Assembly: GCA_947179155.2 (NCBI GenBank)
Contig: OX359278.1
Span: 27,971,273-28,035,272 of the forward strand
Direction of reading: 5' to 3'
From: Hedera helix
Lineage: Eukaryota; Streptophyta; Magnoliopsida; Apiales; Araliaceae
Length of the DNA: 64,000 nucleotides
In this document: positions 1 to 12,981 of the stretch, piece after piece
Layout: each line of letters begins with the position of its first letter
How positions within the stretch are numbered: position 1 is the first letter of the stretch
Program-made: the position numbers and the translations under genes
Notes under the pieces: generated by a model
What the model saw: the letters and a program-made list of their open reading frames with translations, nothing else
Database searches by the model: none
Told to the model about the DNA's origin: nothing

Positions 1-1618
1 GACATAGACTCACATCATTGAACTGTTCGTATATTACGATTCAAAAATCATTTCAGATTAGTTAAAGTAACTAAAATTCATTTATAGGACTTCATGATAC
101 TGCACCTTTGCAATAGTGCGTTGAGGATTCCGTCTTTTTCATCTCTGCACCATGGCTTTAATGGCGTTTGATGATTTTATAAATACATTTTGATATTTTC
201 AAATCAATTTGTCTAGCCGAAATAATTAGCATAGACTCTTCTTTAAACGTTTTAAAATACTAAAAATCATTTTGACTTTATCATATTACATCATACCATA
301 GTGGGCTTAAAAATACATCTAACACTAGGTTACTCTGCATTGATGACTCCATCGTTTATCATCTCTGCACTAAGTGCATTAATGATCTCTAAAATACATT
401 TGTCTTTTCAAAAGCACAAAAGTGCGAATTTAGCACTATTTTAAGAATTTCAAAATCTAACATAGCTAGAAGATTTGGAAAATCCTAAAACCTCAAAACA
501 CCTCAAATTTTTTCTCCACATTCTTTTCCAGCTCAATAACTATATCTAGTATAGCCTTAACCTGACTACTTAACTCTATCCATACTCACTGTTCATCAAA
601 CTTATCACGTATTTGGGCTCAAGAAGTTACCACAATCATATGGTTTGAGAAGCTTATCCTAGTCAGGCCAAAGTCGTCCATTCGCTGAGGGGCTCTACCA
701 CATGACTATGAGTCACGAACTTACCATGCGTGTTGGTTCTCAGAACACGAACTTATCTTAACATCCTCTACCTATCCGTTATACACATGAGAAAAGAATC
801 ACCTTCTCAACATACATATAACGAATAGCGCGACACTAGGTTTCAATCGATTATCACTATAGAAAGTTAAGTGGTCGTCAAACCAAACACAATCTCCTGC
901 CCATACAAGAAATTGGTTAACTCGACCACTAATCAATATAGGAAGTCAAGCGGTCGTTAAACCAAGAACGAATACATCATTTTTCCAACTGTTCAACACT
1001 GTAAGGAAACACATGTCACCAGTGCATATCTTTCTTCTTCGATACACATTGATCGTGCAAGTTTCGCAGCAGCACCTCCCAAATTAGTTCGCTGACATAT
1101 CATAACCCCCGCCCATACAAGCGTTCGTTCAACTCAACCACTATATTAATATAGGAAGCTAATAGGTTCTAAAACCAAGCACAAATTCCCTACCCATACA
1201 AGGAATCGTACAACTCAACCACTAATATGAGTCCTCAATTAAAAACCCACAAACCACTAATTTTTCTTAACGGAATACGAATTCTCTCCATTCATTTTTT
1301 AGCACATCTGCCTCATTACGAGTTCATTTCTCTTGATCATTTCATGATCTCATTAGCATTTTCTTTATGATTCTCAAAATCTTATCATAAGATATTTTTC
1401 TATCATTTCTTCAAATTAGGTACAACATGACCTTTTTCATCCCTCTTATATCTTCTCAAATACATCTTTGGATAATCTTCTCTATATGAATTTTCCAAAT
1501 TCATCTTTTATTACTTAAACTCTTCCGGAGTTTTATTCATTTTACTTATCTTCTACTACAGTTATAGTCTAAGGTACTCTTACCTAAGGTTTATAACCTA
1601 TCACCTCTGATACCAACT
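1..1618 (-). mobile_element. Internal 5' region of a long-LTR Gypsy-like retrotransposon (element A), no intact ORF
   Basis: This stretch lies on the internal side of the primer-binding site at 1604-1616, so on the minus strand it is the leader and start of the internal domain of element A; the rest lies left of the window. No ORF of convincing length exists. Positions 850-1240 hold loosely repeated blocks containing variants of a 'ccactaat...ataggaag' phrase and of 'cccatacaag', about 50-100 bp apart. Assignment as retrotransposon interior rests on the LTR/PBS junction. The family is inferred from LTR length and primer type, not from protein domains. Confidence 0.55.
1604..1616 (-). other. 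Retrotransposon primer-binding site (tRNA-iMet type)
   Basis: On the minus strand the sequence reads TTGGTATCAGAGG, the usual plant LTR-retrotransposon primer-binding site complementary to the 3' end of initiator tRNA-Met. It sits two bases from an LTR end that reads ...ACATCACA on that strand. This fixes element A as minus-oriented and fixes the LTR boundary at 1619. Confidence 0.75.
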
Positions 1619-2689
1619 TGTGATGTCCCCAAATTCAGGTTCCTTAAACCTCGGATCCAATTCAACAAGAGTAAAACATTTTCCTTATTGTTCATGAATT
1701 TCAACAATATTATAATTGGTAAATAACCATTTATTTACAATTTTACAACATCTCTTTCTATTCCAGAATTGCAAACTTTACAAATTTCTAGTATGTCTCA
1801 ATATCAGATATGATACGACATTTTATTACAATCAATTTGAGTATCTAAGACTCATAATACATACCAACCAATTCTTATACTACACAATCATTTTTACCTG
1901 TCCAATTCGGACTGATATCTACAATGGTCGTGCTAGACCTTCAGTGAATGTAATATGCATTCCTGTTTCTTGATCCTTATCAAGACTTCAAATACTTGTA
2001 CTATCTGAAAATGTTGGTTTAAGCAAGAGTGAGCACGACGACTCAGCAAGTTTAACAGTTACACATAACACATTACATGCTTCACATATACTCTGTAATT
2101 TATACTTACATAATGTTTTTTGTGCATTTCAGGTTATGTCATATTGCTCATGCATCACATATAACATCTAGCATTTCATGCTTCATATTTTACATGTAAT
2201 CATACCTCATGCATATCACAATTATCATCAATATCATTCTATTAACAATTTAATATCACACCATAGCATGTCAAGGCACATAGGAGCAAGTTATGAAAAA
2301 CTTGTCTGGTTCGCATCTACCATTTACGCTTATTTGCGTCTTTCGTTCAACCTACAATTTATATATAAAATTGACATAATCATTAGTTACAATGACTATT
2401 AATTAGTCTTAACTTAAGACCTTAACTTCAAATTATTAATTAACTCTTTAGTTGTCCGACAAATGAACCTTTACGTTCCAGACAAAAACCCTAGCCCAAT
2501 AAACCTAGTTGGACATGTCGGTGAACTTAACCAACTTACACATTCACTACACGTTCTTCGTACGACTTACTTTTAATAAGTTATCTAAATTAGTCACAAA
2601 TGGACTATTTACATTTGTTTAATTCAATTAAACTTTCTTCTTTTACATAACTTAATAATTCAGACATTTAACAATGTACCAAATACCCT

Positions 2690-3200
2690 AACATATTATC
2701 TATCTTTGATAATATACCATTAAGTTCAAATATTATTAACTATTTAATAATATTTTAATCTCTTATTAATATTATTAATCATTTAATAATATTTTAATTA
2801 TTTATTAATATTATTAACCATTTAATAGTATTTTAATCACTCATTAATATTATTAACCATTTAATAATATTTTAATCACTCATTAATATTATTAACCATT
2901 TAATAATATTTTACTCACTTCTTAATATTATTAACCATTTAATAATATTTTAATATTATTAATCATTTAATAATATTTTAATCACTTCTTCGTATTATTA
3001 ACCATTTTAATAATATTTTATTCACTTATTGATATTATTAACCATTTAATAATATTTTACTTATTTAATAATGTCATTAATTATTTAAGAATATTTTCAT
3101 CATATACAAATGTTATTACACATTTAATAACCTTTTAATCTTATACTAATACTATTCATCATTTACTAATATTTTAATATTCTTTAAACATTACTAATAG
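2690..3200. repeat. AT-rich degenerate tandem array, unit about 38-40 bp, in LTR A
   Basis: Successive units are variants of TTAATATTATTAACCATTTAATAATATTTTAATCACT, repeated roughly a dozen times with drift. Each unit can fold on itself (ATTATTAA/TTAATAAT), so the array is a run of weak AT hairpins. Comparable but distinct AT arrays occur in LTR B (8480-9660) and LTR E (29030-29750). Confidence 0.75.
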
Positions 3201-3344
3201 TTAACTTTTTAATTGTGTTCCTTTAGTCTTTATTTTATATCTTTAGATACCAATTAATCACTAATAGATTAAATATAAATTGATTTAGTATTCAAATACA
3301 TTCATTTTATATGTATTTCAACTTAAATTTCCACTAAAAGCTCA

Positions 3345-3460
3345 ACCCGGACTGACCTAACCCGACCCGGACCGACCCGACCCGACCCGGACGGCTAAAA
3401 CAGGTTTCTAGCAGAATGTTTGACCGCTGTGGCAGTGGTTTCCACCGCTGCAGCGGTGGT
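3345..3460. repeat. CCGAC-type repeats and GC-rich palindromes in LTR A leader
   Basis: An island of GC in AT-rich DNA. Positions 3345-3392 are iterations of CCGAC/CCCGG, followed by an imperfect GC palindrome at 3423-3436 and a perfect 18-bp palindrome, CCACCGCTGCAGCGGTGG, at 3442-3459. On the minus (element) strand this lies downstream of the TATA box, in what should be transcribed leader. Confidence 0.7.
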
Positions 3461-4256
3461 ACAAATTTTCCGAAACCCTAACTTGAGGACTACACGCCCT
3501 TCCGACGCTCCGATAGCCATAACTTCTTTATATTAAAATATTTTGAGGTGATTCTTGAGTCCATTCTCATCAGAATTTCTCCCTCTACAATTTCTCTTTA
3601 TATCATAAATCTAAATTCTAAACATAAATGGACTAAAAACGGCTCACAAGGACAAAGTGAAAACTAAAATCACAACTCCTTGGTTTTAATTGTTCAAACT
3701 TGAATAAAATAAACTCTACACATCCAAATGACACCAACTTAGTGTTGTTGTCTTTCTAACTTCTTGTTTTACAGTATTTCATGGTTTAATCACATTTTTG
3801 AAAACGTTTGACACGAAATTTAAAGATCGAACCCCTTAGGGTTTTACCGGTAAATCGCAATATGGAATTTTCTTCCATTTATTTGCATACCACACATACC
3901 AATACTTGTTTTTAACATATTAAACCATAAATCTACCTATATATCATAGATTTAGACTTCTAGAGCATCAAAATAACTTTTGATCTGTTAAAAATATATT
4001 TTAACCGTTTAAATCATATCTAGACTACAAAAATGAACTAAATAAAGTTTAGAGCATTTTTTAACCTCTTAGACATGGATGCTCTCATTCCTCTTGACAT
4101 GATCTTAGCTTGTGACTCCACCTTGATCATCCTCTAGCAATTTTCTTTGGTGAAAATCTCCAACAATGCTCTCCCTTCTCTCTAGAATTCTTTCATCTCT
4201 CTAAAAATACTACCAAGCATAGAAATGACCAACATTGCTCATGTGTTGGAGATTCT

Positions 4257-4264
4257 TATTTATA
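4257..4264 (-). promoter_or_regulatory. Candidate TATA box of LTR A
   Basis: The minus strand reads TATAAATA inside an LTR, followed downstream by a C/A-rich leader. Plant LTR promoters usually carry such a box near the middle of the LTR. No transcript evidence is available. Confidence 0.45.
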
Positions 4265-4520
4265 GAACTCTAGGAGTACTTCATTAACTTCTTAATCAAC
4301 CAACCTTGGTGCAATTAGAAGCTAAATTGGTGATTACTATTACTTTGAATGACTAGCTTGATTGACCAAGTGATTGACATGCATCAAGCTTGCTTACAAG
4401 CTATTGGTTGAGTGAAATAAAAGTAATACAAGTGCAAGAAACCACCCCCAAGTGGGCCCCTCTAAAATCTCAACAAAATGGGGTTAAATCCCCCAGTTTT
4501 GCTTTACTTTTTTTCATTTA

Positions 4521-4526
<6 letters not shown>

Positions 4527-4592
<66 letters not shown>
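4527..4592. repeat. (AT)n microsatellite with short (AC)n tail
   Basis: About 29 AT dinucleotides followed by four AC units. Confidence 0.95.
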
Positions 4593-4593
<1 letters not shown>

Positions 4594-5058
4594 TATGATC
4601 AATTGTTAACCAATTTTGACTACCATTTGGGCTCCACATTGGTCTCTAGTATTTAAATATATTGGGCTCATTCATTTAATTTGGTTGGGCTCAATTTAAT
4701 TATTACATTGGGCTAACATTAGATACCATATGTTACATTTAATTAAAACAAACATTGAGCTTGATTAATTATAACTTGGATCAAGGTTTATTTAGACTTA
4801 CCATATTTTCATATATGGTTAACTAATTAAATCCTATACGGCCACTTCATTGGGTTTATTAAATAAACACATTAACTTAATTACATAATCCAATTAGACT
4901 TGTTATTTATAAGTCCATTAGACTACTTAATTGAGTTAGTCGATTAAATCACTAACACTTAATATATCTTGGGTTTATTTTATTAAAACCCTAATGCTCA
5001 TACATACTAGTACTTCAAATTGATTCAATAAACTATAACTTTTCAAACAGTCCGTATC

Positions 5059-5202
5059 ACCGTTGCGGCGGTGATTACTACCGCTGCGGCGGTAGTTATA
5101 TTTTTCACATTCCAGAAAGTTTCACCGCTGCGGCGGTAGTTCTATTTTTCACATTCCAGAGAGTTTCACCGCTGTGGCGGTGAAGCCTACCGCTGCGACG
5201 GT
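5059..5202. repeat. Cluster of five GC-rich near-palindromes in LTR A
   Basis: Variants of ACCGCTGCGGCGGT occur at 5059-5072, 5080-5093, 5124-5137, 5168-5181 and 5189-5202. Part of the cluster is a 44-bp tandem duplication carrying a shared 'tttttcacattccaga' spacer. The surrounding DNA is strongly AT-rich. On the element strand the cluster is upstream of the TATA box, in U3. Confidence 0.75.
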
Positions 5203-5362
5203 AGTGCTAATTTTAATACACATTAGTACAAGTATTTTGACTTGGTTCAATTTAATTCATTAACTACCTTTTATCATTAACTTGGGTTTATAATATAATT
5301 ACCCATACCCATATAGTTATTCCTACATTGGGTTACACAGTTAACTCATACATGGTTAATTT

Positions 5363-6905
5363 GTTAGCGTTTCAACACAGTGAAAGCAGCGAAATTTTAT
5401 AAAAAAAATTCGAAACCCTAAAACAGGATCCATGCGAAACTAGATTAATCAGAGGTTTAGATTATTTACCGATTATTCGAGATGGACAGGAGACGATGGA
5501 ATTCTGGAACGGCTTCGAATCTTCAACGCAATCCAGCGACTGCGTCTCTACAGTATCCACACGAACGCTCCGCGAATCGTCTCACGATCTGCAACAAAAG
5601 GAACCGCGGTACTAGCCACGAAGATCAGGATTTCCCAATTATTTTTTCTCTCTTGCCTCTTTCTGAAAGCGGCTAGGGTTTTTGGTTTTTGTTCCTTACG
5701 TGATTAAGACTACTGATATATCATATATATAGTAGTTAATAGGAATTAACCAAAACCTAATTTAATTAGAAAAAAATAAAATCTGAATTTATATATATTA
5801 TATCTTAATTAAGTCTAACTTAATTAATATACATATATATAAATTATCCTATTAATTTAAATTCGTAATTTTAAATACTATCAATCATATTGACATATTT
5901 AAATACTTACAATTTAAATTAATTCCTTTTTAAATACGTTCTAAGTGTGTGACCCTATAGGTTATTATTATGTTGGCAATAATTTTAAAATTATATTATA
6001 AAATTATAAACAGTGAGCGGCATCTAGTAATGCATCACTGCTACCCAAATAATAATAAGATCGATGATTCGATACAACCTTTTCGTGACCAATGTTTCAA
6101 TGTAATTTAATCATTTTAACCTTATATCCTAGATTAAACTCGAGGCATGGAATATGTCATACTCTTCATAATTTAATCTGAGTTTTCTTGATCAATGAGT
6201 AGACTATATGAAACAAATCAATATTTGAGCATGATCATGCATTTCATAGTCCTACTCAATCAAGAGGCCTATGGATATCACCCCTAATATATAAGAGGGT
6301 TAAATTCCATCTAGATCACTCATATTCCCCACGCAATTCATGATGTACCAAATAATCACCTTTATTGTCCACCCAATTAAAGGTGACATTTGATGATATC
6401 AAAGTACACAAATTCTCGTGTAATAATATAGTGACTTCAGGTCGGAGGATCATTACATTATTGTCACTATGAGAATTTCTTATGACACTTTGCATAATGC
6501 TCCATGAAGAATTCTCATGGTGGGTCTGTCCAGTACATTGTTCTCTAACATGTACCTATGCATTGACTCAAATATCTCATATATTTATGACCAATGAGAT
6601 TTGGCCATCAGTCAATCCACATACTAGTCTCAATGCATCATTGTTGTCCCATTAACAATAATACTCGACTAGGGACATTTAAGAGTAATGATACTAACTG
6701 TAATTATATGATCTCATTTTCAAGTCACATACTTGAAGTTATATAATTTGTATCAATATTCTAAGGACTTTTATTATGTTAACATTTATATAACGCAGTA
6801 AATAAAAACATAATAAAATAATATCATTTATTCAATCAAATATAATATCGAGAAAAGTTAAGCAATTATATTAAATAATTGGCCTCTAGGGCATAAACTC
6901 TAACA
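5363..6905 (-). mobile_element. Copia-type solo LTR (minus-oriented) with perfect 5-bp target duplication
   Basis: The block starts TGTTAGCG and ends CTAACA, so on the minus strand it begins TGTTAGAGTTTATGCCCTAG, a start typical of plant Copia LTRs. It is flanked by TAATT at 5358-5362 and again at 6906-6910, a perfect 5-bp target-site duplication. Length is 1543 bp with no internal domain, so it is a solo LTR left by LTR-LTR recombination. A 64-codon ORF at 5482-5676 inside it resembles nothing and is treated as chance. Confidence 0.88.
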
Positions 6906-7337
6906 TAATTCTCATCATCATACACATTTACCTAGCAATTAATCAATGTTTGGTTAATGCTCTCTCTCTTGTCTACTAACTAGGGTTATTCAACTTACCC
7001 TACATTAGTTAATTCTCTACACTCAATAATATTTCCTCACACTTTGACCAACATTGGACTTTTAAAAGGTTGGGCTATATAGCTTACCTTCCATTGGGCT
7101 CTCTTATTTAATTACCCACCTTCATTCAAGTATTCCCATATTGGGCTAACACATATAATCCTTTTGGGCTAGTCCACTAGTAGTAATTAAATTACTTGGA
7201 CTCATAACTAATATAATTAACCTAATTAATTATATTTTACAACATTCATTCTTACTTTATATTAAAATTAATTACTTTATTAGTTTTGTTGAGTATTAAT
7301 TATTCATCTTTTTATTTGGCTAACAAGTACACTTTAG

Positions 7338-7338
<1 letters not shown>

Positions 7339-7401
<63 letters not shown>
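7339..7401. repeat. (GT)n(AT)n compound microsatellite
   Basis: About nine GT dinucleotides run directly into about 22 TA/AT dinucleotides within LTR A. Confidence 0.95.
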
Positions 7402-7404
<3 letters not shown>

Positions 7405-8479
7405 TATAATCACCTTCACTTCTCAATTGAATTTATTTCCTTAATAAATTCTCTACATGCATCATTAAAATATTTTCACATTTAATTTCTAACAAATAAA
7501 TTATGTTTAAAAAAAATGTTTACCTATTTTCTACACATTTTACGTCTCCAATTCTAGGTTTTAAACCTTAACCTTTAATTAAATCAATTAAGATATTATC
7601 TAAAATCTTAAAAATATCTGGGATATTACAACTAGCTTGCTCAACAAGTTTTAAATGAACAATATAACATATCATGAATGAATCGAAGTAATAATTGAGT
7701 TGATTTAATAATGTAGGCTCAATGATAAAACTGAATAATGTAATCAGTACTCAAATGGATAAATGAAGAGTTGATTAATAACTGAACAATGTAATCAAGA
7801 CTTAGATGAAATAATGAAGACTTGATTATTGACTGCTGAATGGTCCAATAGACCATGAACGCCAAGGCAACATCAGTCATTTGACTGACCCTTTTATAAC
7901 CGTCAATCGTACTTGAGGGGATCAGCCTCTTGTACACCATGTGTATGCATAACATTAAACTTTGACTGTATCGGGTGACCGACACTTATATATTCCCCAA
8001 TTTAGGGTTTGTTCTCTCAGTACAAGATTTATGAACCAATCGACTGGTTTGGAATAGCTTTTAAAAATATTTACTTTATATGTCAAGCCGAAACAAATGG
8101 CGTAGACCAATTCTAGAACAGTTCATGGAATAAAGAACTTTAAGTAGTTTACTTGTTCAATGATAGAACATATTTTTCAACTGCATCAATGTGCGAATAT
8201 CAATACTGCCATTTACATGGAATAATTATTGATAAATTAAACCATTTGACATGCTCAAAATAACTTGAATAGGGTTAAAGAACTTGCTCAATAATAATAT
8301 GAGTAAGGTTAAGGAACTCGTCTGGTGCGCGAATTACGTCTACTTTGCTTAATTTAAACTCCTCTTGAAGACCTAACATTGAAAATGTTGGCCTAACAAT
8401 TAGAACAGCACATAATCGCTTCACACATAATCACCTTGGATTATCATACAATTTCACGTCATATAACCTCAATGAAATA

Positions 8480-9660
8480 TTCACCGAACTAAGGTTAATG
8501 ATTTAATTATCTCGTATTATTTAAATCCCTAAACAATTTATTATAATTGTTTAGTCATTCTAATTATTAATTTAATTAGCAAACAATTTACTTGACTCTC
8601 TTATAATAATTATTTAATAATCTTAACTATTCCATAATAGTTAATTATTATTAATTACCTTATTTATGACAAATAATTAACTTAATAATTTCTATTTTCT
8701 TTAATTATTATTTAATATTAGTTAAATAATAATTAATTAGTTACCTCTACTTTTCTGTAATTATTATTAATTAAATAACAATTAATTACTTATCTCTACC
8801 TCCCTCTACTCATGATTTAATTAAATAACAATTAGTTAATTATTCTTACGTATTATAATTTAAATAATAGGTAATTACTTTATTTTACCATGTCTTTCTT
8901 TAATTATTATTTAATAAAATAATAATTAATTAATTACTTTTATTACTCTTTAATCGTTACTTAATGTTGAATAATGATTAATTACTTTTACTTATTATTT
9001 AATCCCAATTATATAATAAGTAATTACTTTATTAACTTTAATTCTTCTTTAATTATTATTTAATGTTAGTTAAATAATAATTAATTAATTATCTTTATCC
9101 CTCTCTTAATCATCCTTTAATATTAAATAATGAATAATTATCTTTATTTATTATTTAACTCTAAGTGAATAATAAATAACTAGTTTATTTTATTCCTATT
9201 TAATTATTATCTAATAATAATTAATTAATTACCTTTACTTATTATTTAATGTTAATTAAATAATAAGTAATTATTTCATTAACCTTATTTCTCCTTAATT
9301 ATTATTTGATAATAATTAATTGTTCATCTTTACTTATTATAATAAGTAATTAAGCTTTTACAAACTTCATTATTCCTTAATTATCATATAATACTCATTA
9401 AACAATAATTAATTACTTAACTATTCTTATTTATTATTTAATGACCACTAAATAACAAATTTATTATCTTTATTTAATATATTTAAATATCAAATAATTA
9501 ATAAATTATCATTTCATGATAATTAATTAACTATTTCTAGTTATTTTAACTATTATTTAATACCAATTAAATAATAATTAATTATCTCAAATATTTTTAT
9601 TTTTATTATTTATTAATTAAATTTATTTATTTAATTAATAAATAATTATTTTATTTAGGT
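8480..9660. repeat. Long array of AT-rich palindromic units in LTR B
   Basis: Roughly 1.2 kb of repeated self-complementary blocks built from TTAATTATTATTTAATATTA / TAATAATTAATTAATTA, period about 70-80 bp with drift. Most units contain an inverted pair such as ATTATTTAA...TTAAATAAT, giving a chain of potential hairpins. No ORF is present. Confidence 0.75.
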
Positions 9661-9779
9661 CTCATATGTTAATTATATTAATTTTTGCAATTTTTACAAT
9701 ACCCGTTTCTAAAATAATTATCCGCAACCCGAACCGTGAAACCACTCGACCCGAATCTGCTCCACAGGAAGCTATGGTA

Positions 9780-9835
9780 CTTGGAGGGGGCCTAGGTGCT
9801 CCACAAGGCTGGATTTCAAGGGCCTAGGCGCTTGG
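9780..9835. repeat. GC-rich palindromic motifs in LTR B leader
   Basis: GGGCCTAGGTGC and GGGCCTAGGCGC occur about 40 bp apart, preceded by CCCGA-type motifs (9728-9760). The sequence differs from the palindromes of LTR A but occupies a similar position, about 95 bp before a conserved 'cacctccaaatgatgc' phrase. Confidence 0.6.
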
Positions 9836-10645
9836 CCTCTAAATAGATGCAGAATGCTTCCAGTTTTCTGGCTTTGGTGCAAAATCCGGGAGGTACCTTG
9901 CTTCAAACATTTATAGATTGAGCTATACACCTCCAAATGATGCAAGGTCGGATTCTATGGATTCCTAACTTGATTCTCAACATCCTAGTATTTTTCAAAT
10001 AATTTTTCATAAACATTTAATACCGAAATTATGAAGCTACTCTCAACGGTGCCAGAAAGTGGACTGTTTTGGTAGAAAAAACATAACTAAATGTATATAC
10101 CATAACTTTTGGTGATTCAAATTGGGTTTTCCTCTAAACTCATAGGTATATAAAGAAAAAATAATAACCAACACAAACAAGTTGAAGAGCTTAGAGATAT
10201 AAGGCCTTAAACCACACTAAGTTGCACGGTTTTTTCGAAAATGATGATTTCATGCATTCATCCGTTTTTACCGACATAGATATGCATAATAGCATATGAC
10301 AAGCGCATTGAAACATATATTTACTACTCTAGCATGGATATGGTCATTGAGAGCTCTTAAAGATTTCTTTTACTACACAAACCATAAAGAATAACCATGG
10401 AAATACAACACTAAAGCTTTAAGGTTTTAAATACCTTTGTGATCTAATGGCTTGCTTCCTCTTCCTCCCAAAGTAGGTAACAAAGGCTGAGGACATCCAA
10501 GAACCTCTCTTGAACTTCCTAGTTCAATCACTCAAGAACTCTCTTTGATTATTTCTCACTTGTTGCTCTCGGTTTATCTCCTTTTGCCCTCGGTTTCTCT
10601 CTCTTAACCAAATGGACGGGAAGGAGAAGGAAATGGGATGTGCTG

Positions 10646-10651
10646 CTTATA
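10646..10651 (-). promoter_or_regulatory. Candidate TATA element of LTR B
   Basis: The minus strand reads GGGAGTATAAGCAGCA, a plausible LTR TATA context. A poly-C run (about 10697-10709) lies just upstream on that strand. Placement is by analogy with LTR A. Confidence 0.3.
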
Positions 10652-11411
10652 CTCCCTCAGACTTGGACAAAACTCTGAGGAGTTGGCTCTACAACCCCCC
10701 CCCCCCCCTACGTCTGTCTTGTTCCTTCTTTTTTTAGCAACTGAATTCTTGAGCTTTGCACAAACCATGCGTGCTCAGCTTTCTTTCTGCCTTGCACTGC
10801 GTGTGTTCTGATTTTCCTGAGATTGTCCCATAATAAGTGGCACTTTAGCTTTTCCACCGGGTGATGTTTTGCTGCTTAGGCTGGGCTGTTACTTGCTTAG
10901 TTTGTCAAACAATTAATGGCTCAATTGGTTAATTAAATGGCAACTAGGCTTGGGGTTGTAGCAAGGTTAATCATTTGGGCTAATTTAAAATACCCAATAC
11001 CATTAATTAATAATTTTATTAATTAATTTACATAATTCAATTATATTTGCTATATTTAAATTAAATTGAATATTTAATTAACCAAAATCCTATCAATTTA
11101 TTGATATTAATAATATTAGGTTAGTCCACTAATTTAATTATCCCATTAGTTGGACTTCATTTAATTTAATTCCCATCATATAATAATTTACTAATTAGTT
11201 ACACCAAGATTTAAATTCGTTCATAAAATATTCATTTCATTAATAAATAAATTCACAATTTATTTATAATGAAATTCGAAATTTTGCGGATATTACAATA
11301 GTAATAATAAATTAAGTGTATTTAATTTATACTATGGTGATAGAATAAATTAAATAACTTAATATTTATAATTATGTATTTTAGAAATACTAATTATAAA
11401 TTAATAAGAGG

Positions 11412-11590
<179 letters not shown>

Positions 11591-11765
11591 GTTCCTAAAT
11601 GGTTTAGGAATTAATTAATAAATAGTACTCTCATAATAAATAATTAAGCTCCTAAAGAGTTTATGAATTATAATTATTATATTAAATTAATTTAGTTCCT
11701 AATTAGATTAGGAGTTTAATTAAAAGAAACATATTCCTAAAGTGTTTAGGAGGGTTGACTATAGT

Positions 11766-11773
11766 TATAAATA
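11766..11773 (+). promoter_or_regulatory. Candidate TATA box of the Copia LTR
   Basis: TATAAATA followed by 'agagaagtcttattatgg' and a GA-rich leader. In the related minus-strand copy near 47295 the box is degraded to TTTAAATA. Confidence 0.4.
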
Positions 11774-12363
11774 AGAGAAGTCTTATTATGGATTAGGGTT
11801 ACATACAAATTCACAAGTATTGAGAATATTTCATAATTCTTTACATCTAAGATTAAGAGAGAGAGAGAAGAGAGAGAAAAATGGAGAATTAGGGTTAGTC
11901 ACCCAAGATTTAGAGAAATCTAAATTACTTCTTTAAATTCATATTACTCTTGGTGAATCACTTTTATAGGCTATACTTGTGTAGTTAACGATGATCTAGA
12001 AATTCTAATTGGTGGAATTGAAGAGAAACTCGAAGAAATTAGAGGTGAACTCGTACCTGTTGAAAATTAGATTCTACAAAGGTATAACTAGTAATCATTC
12101 CTCAATTAATAGTATCGCACGAGAAAGATCCTATTTTTGGTTTGTACAAAAATTTTAAAATTATTTTATTGCATGTTTCTACTGCATTGTATAATTTAAT
12201 TATATATATGTCATATTTTGCAAACCAACAATTATCTGCCTTAATTATAATTAATAGACTTACTTATGTACATATACATACACATACATCACTCATACGG
12301 ACATATACATACATATGTTATTGTCTGCATTCTTATTCTTTTTATAGAGTAAAGAGAGACTTG

Positions 12364-12365
<2 letters not shown>

Positions 12366-12402
<37 letters not shown>

Positions 12403-12420
12403 TAATAAATAAATAAATAA

Positions 12421-12454
<34 letters not shown>
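12366..12454. repeat. (AAT)n, (AAAT)n and (AT)n compound microsatellite
   Basis: AAT repeats (12366-12402) pass into AAAT (12404-12422) and AT (12424-12454). Small reading frames on both strands here are repeat translations, not genes. Confidence 0.95.
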
Positions 12455-12457
<3 letters not shown>

Positions 12458-12499
12458 TTTTTCTGTATATGACTCATGCAGGCCAAACCCTATGATTAC

Positions 12500-12981
12500 T
12501 ATTTTGCAAGGATGCCAAGTCCTACTCTTTTAAGAGATTCAAACTCTGGCAATGGGTCATGGTTGCCGGTAGTTTATATTTCTTTCACGAGCTTTGGAAG
12601 AACAACACGGTAGCTCTCTGCACACTCTTTTCCCATGGCAGCAGTGACGGCGGTTAAGCCCCGAAGACTCCCTTAACCTGGTCAAGGCGACGTCGTATCA
12701 CGCGGACTTACCGAGGAGGATGCCCTAGTCTGAGCCATAGCAAAGATAGTTAACAACAAGGAAACCATAAAAGGAAAAGGAATTGGACTCTATTCTATTA
12801 GAATAAATCTAGATGCATAATTTTGGAGCACAACTTCAAACACTACGTGCATTACAACCATTAAAAAATAGGATCTGACACAAAAATCCATGTTAGGTTC
12901 CACTTTTTAGTGATTCAGATGTATGTAGTGTTTATAGTAGTATTTAGTTGTAATGTGTGTAAAGTTATATATTCTAATACC
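12500..12981. other. Unassigned intergenic DNA upstream of the transporter fragment
   Basis: Moderate GC between 12500 and 12740, with no long ORF. It may include diverged sequence from the same ancestral gene as the fragment at 12982, but no recognisable peptide was found. The block near 12650-12740 is GC-richer than its surroundings. Confidence 0.3.

Larger units (their letters stand above)
1619..7630 (-). mobile_element. LTR A: long Gypsy-like 5' LTR, minus-oriented, with nested Copia solo LTR
   Basis: On the plus strand the block starts TGTGATGTCC at 1619 and ends GGATATTACA at 7630, so on the minus strand it runs TGTAATATCC...ACATCACA, with proper TG/CA termini and a primer-binding site beside it. 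Removing the 1.55-kb Copia insertion (5363-6910) leaves about 4.5 kb, similar to related LTRs elsewhere in this window. Contents: an AT-rich repeat array (2690-3200), a CCGAC-rich and GC-palindrome zone (3345-3460), a TATA box (4257-4264), an AT microsatellite, and a second GC-palindrome cluster (5059-5202). To the right it abuts LTR B sequence that lacks its expected first few hundred bases, so A probably inserted into B. Lineage (Tekay/Del-like chromovirus) is inference from LTR size and primer type. Confidence 0.6.
7631..11297 (-). mobile_element. LTR B: truncated long Gypsy-like LTR, minus-oriented
   Basis: The right end at 11297 reads GGATATTACA, the same terminus as LTR A. The left part (7631-8400) parallels 28120-28850 of LTR E, sharing for example the phrase around 'acttgaggggatcag' and the following 'gtatgcataacatt'. 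Relative to LTR E it lacks the first roughly 340 bp, which fits interruption by element A. It contains an AT-palindrome array (8480-9660), a GC-palindrome zone (9780-9835) and a candidate TATA box near 10646. Its right border sits inside Copia LTR sequence. Confidence 0.6.

Noticed and set aside
5482..5676. 64-codon ORF within the Copia solo LTR
   Set aside because: It is inside an LTR with exact boundaries, has no recognised domain and is short.
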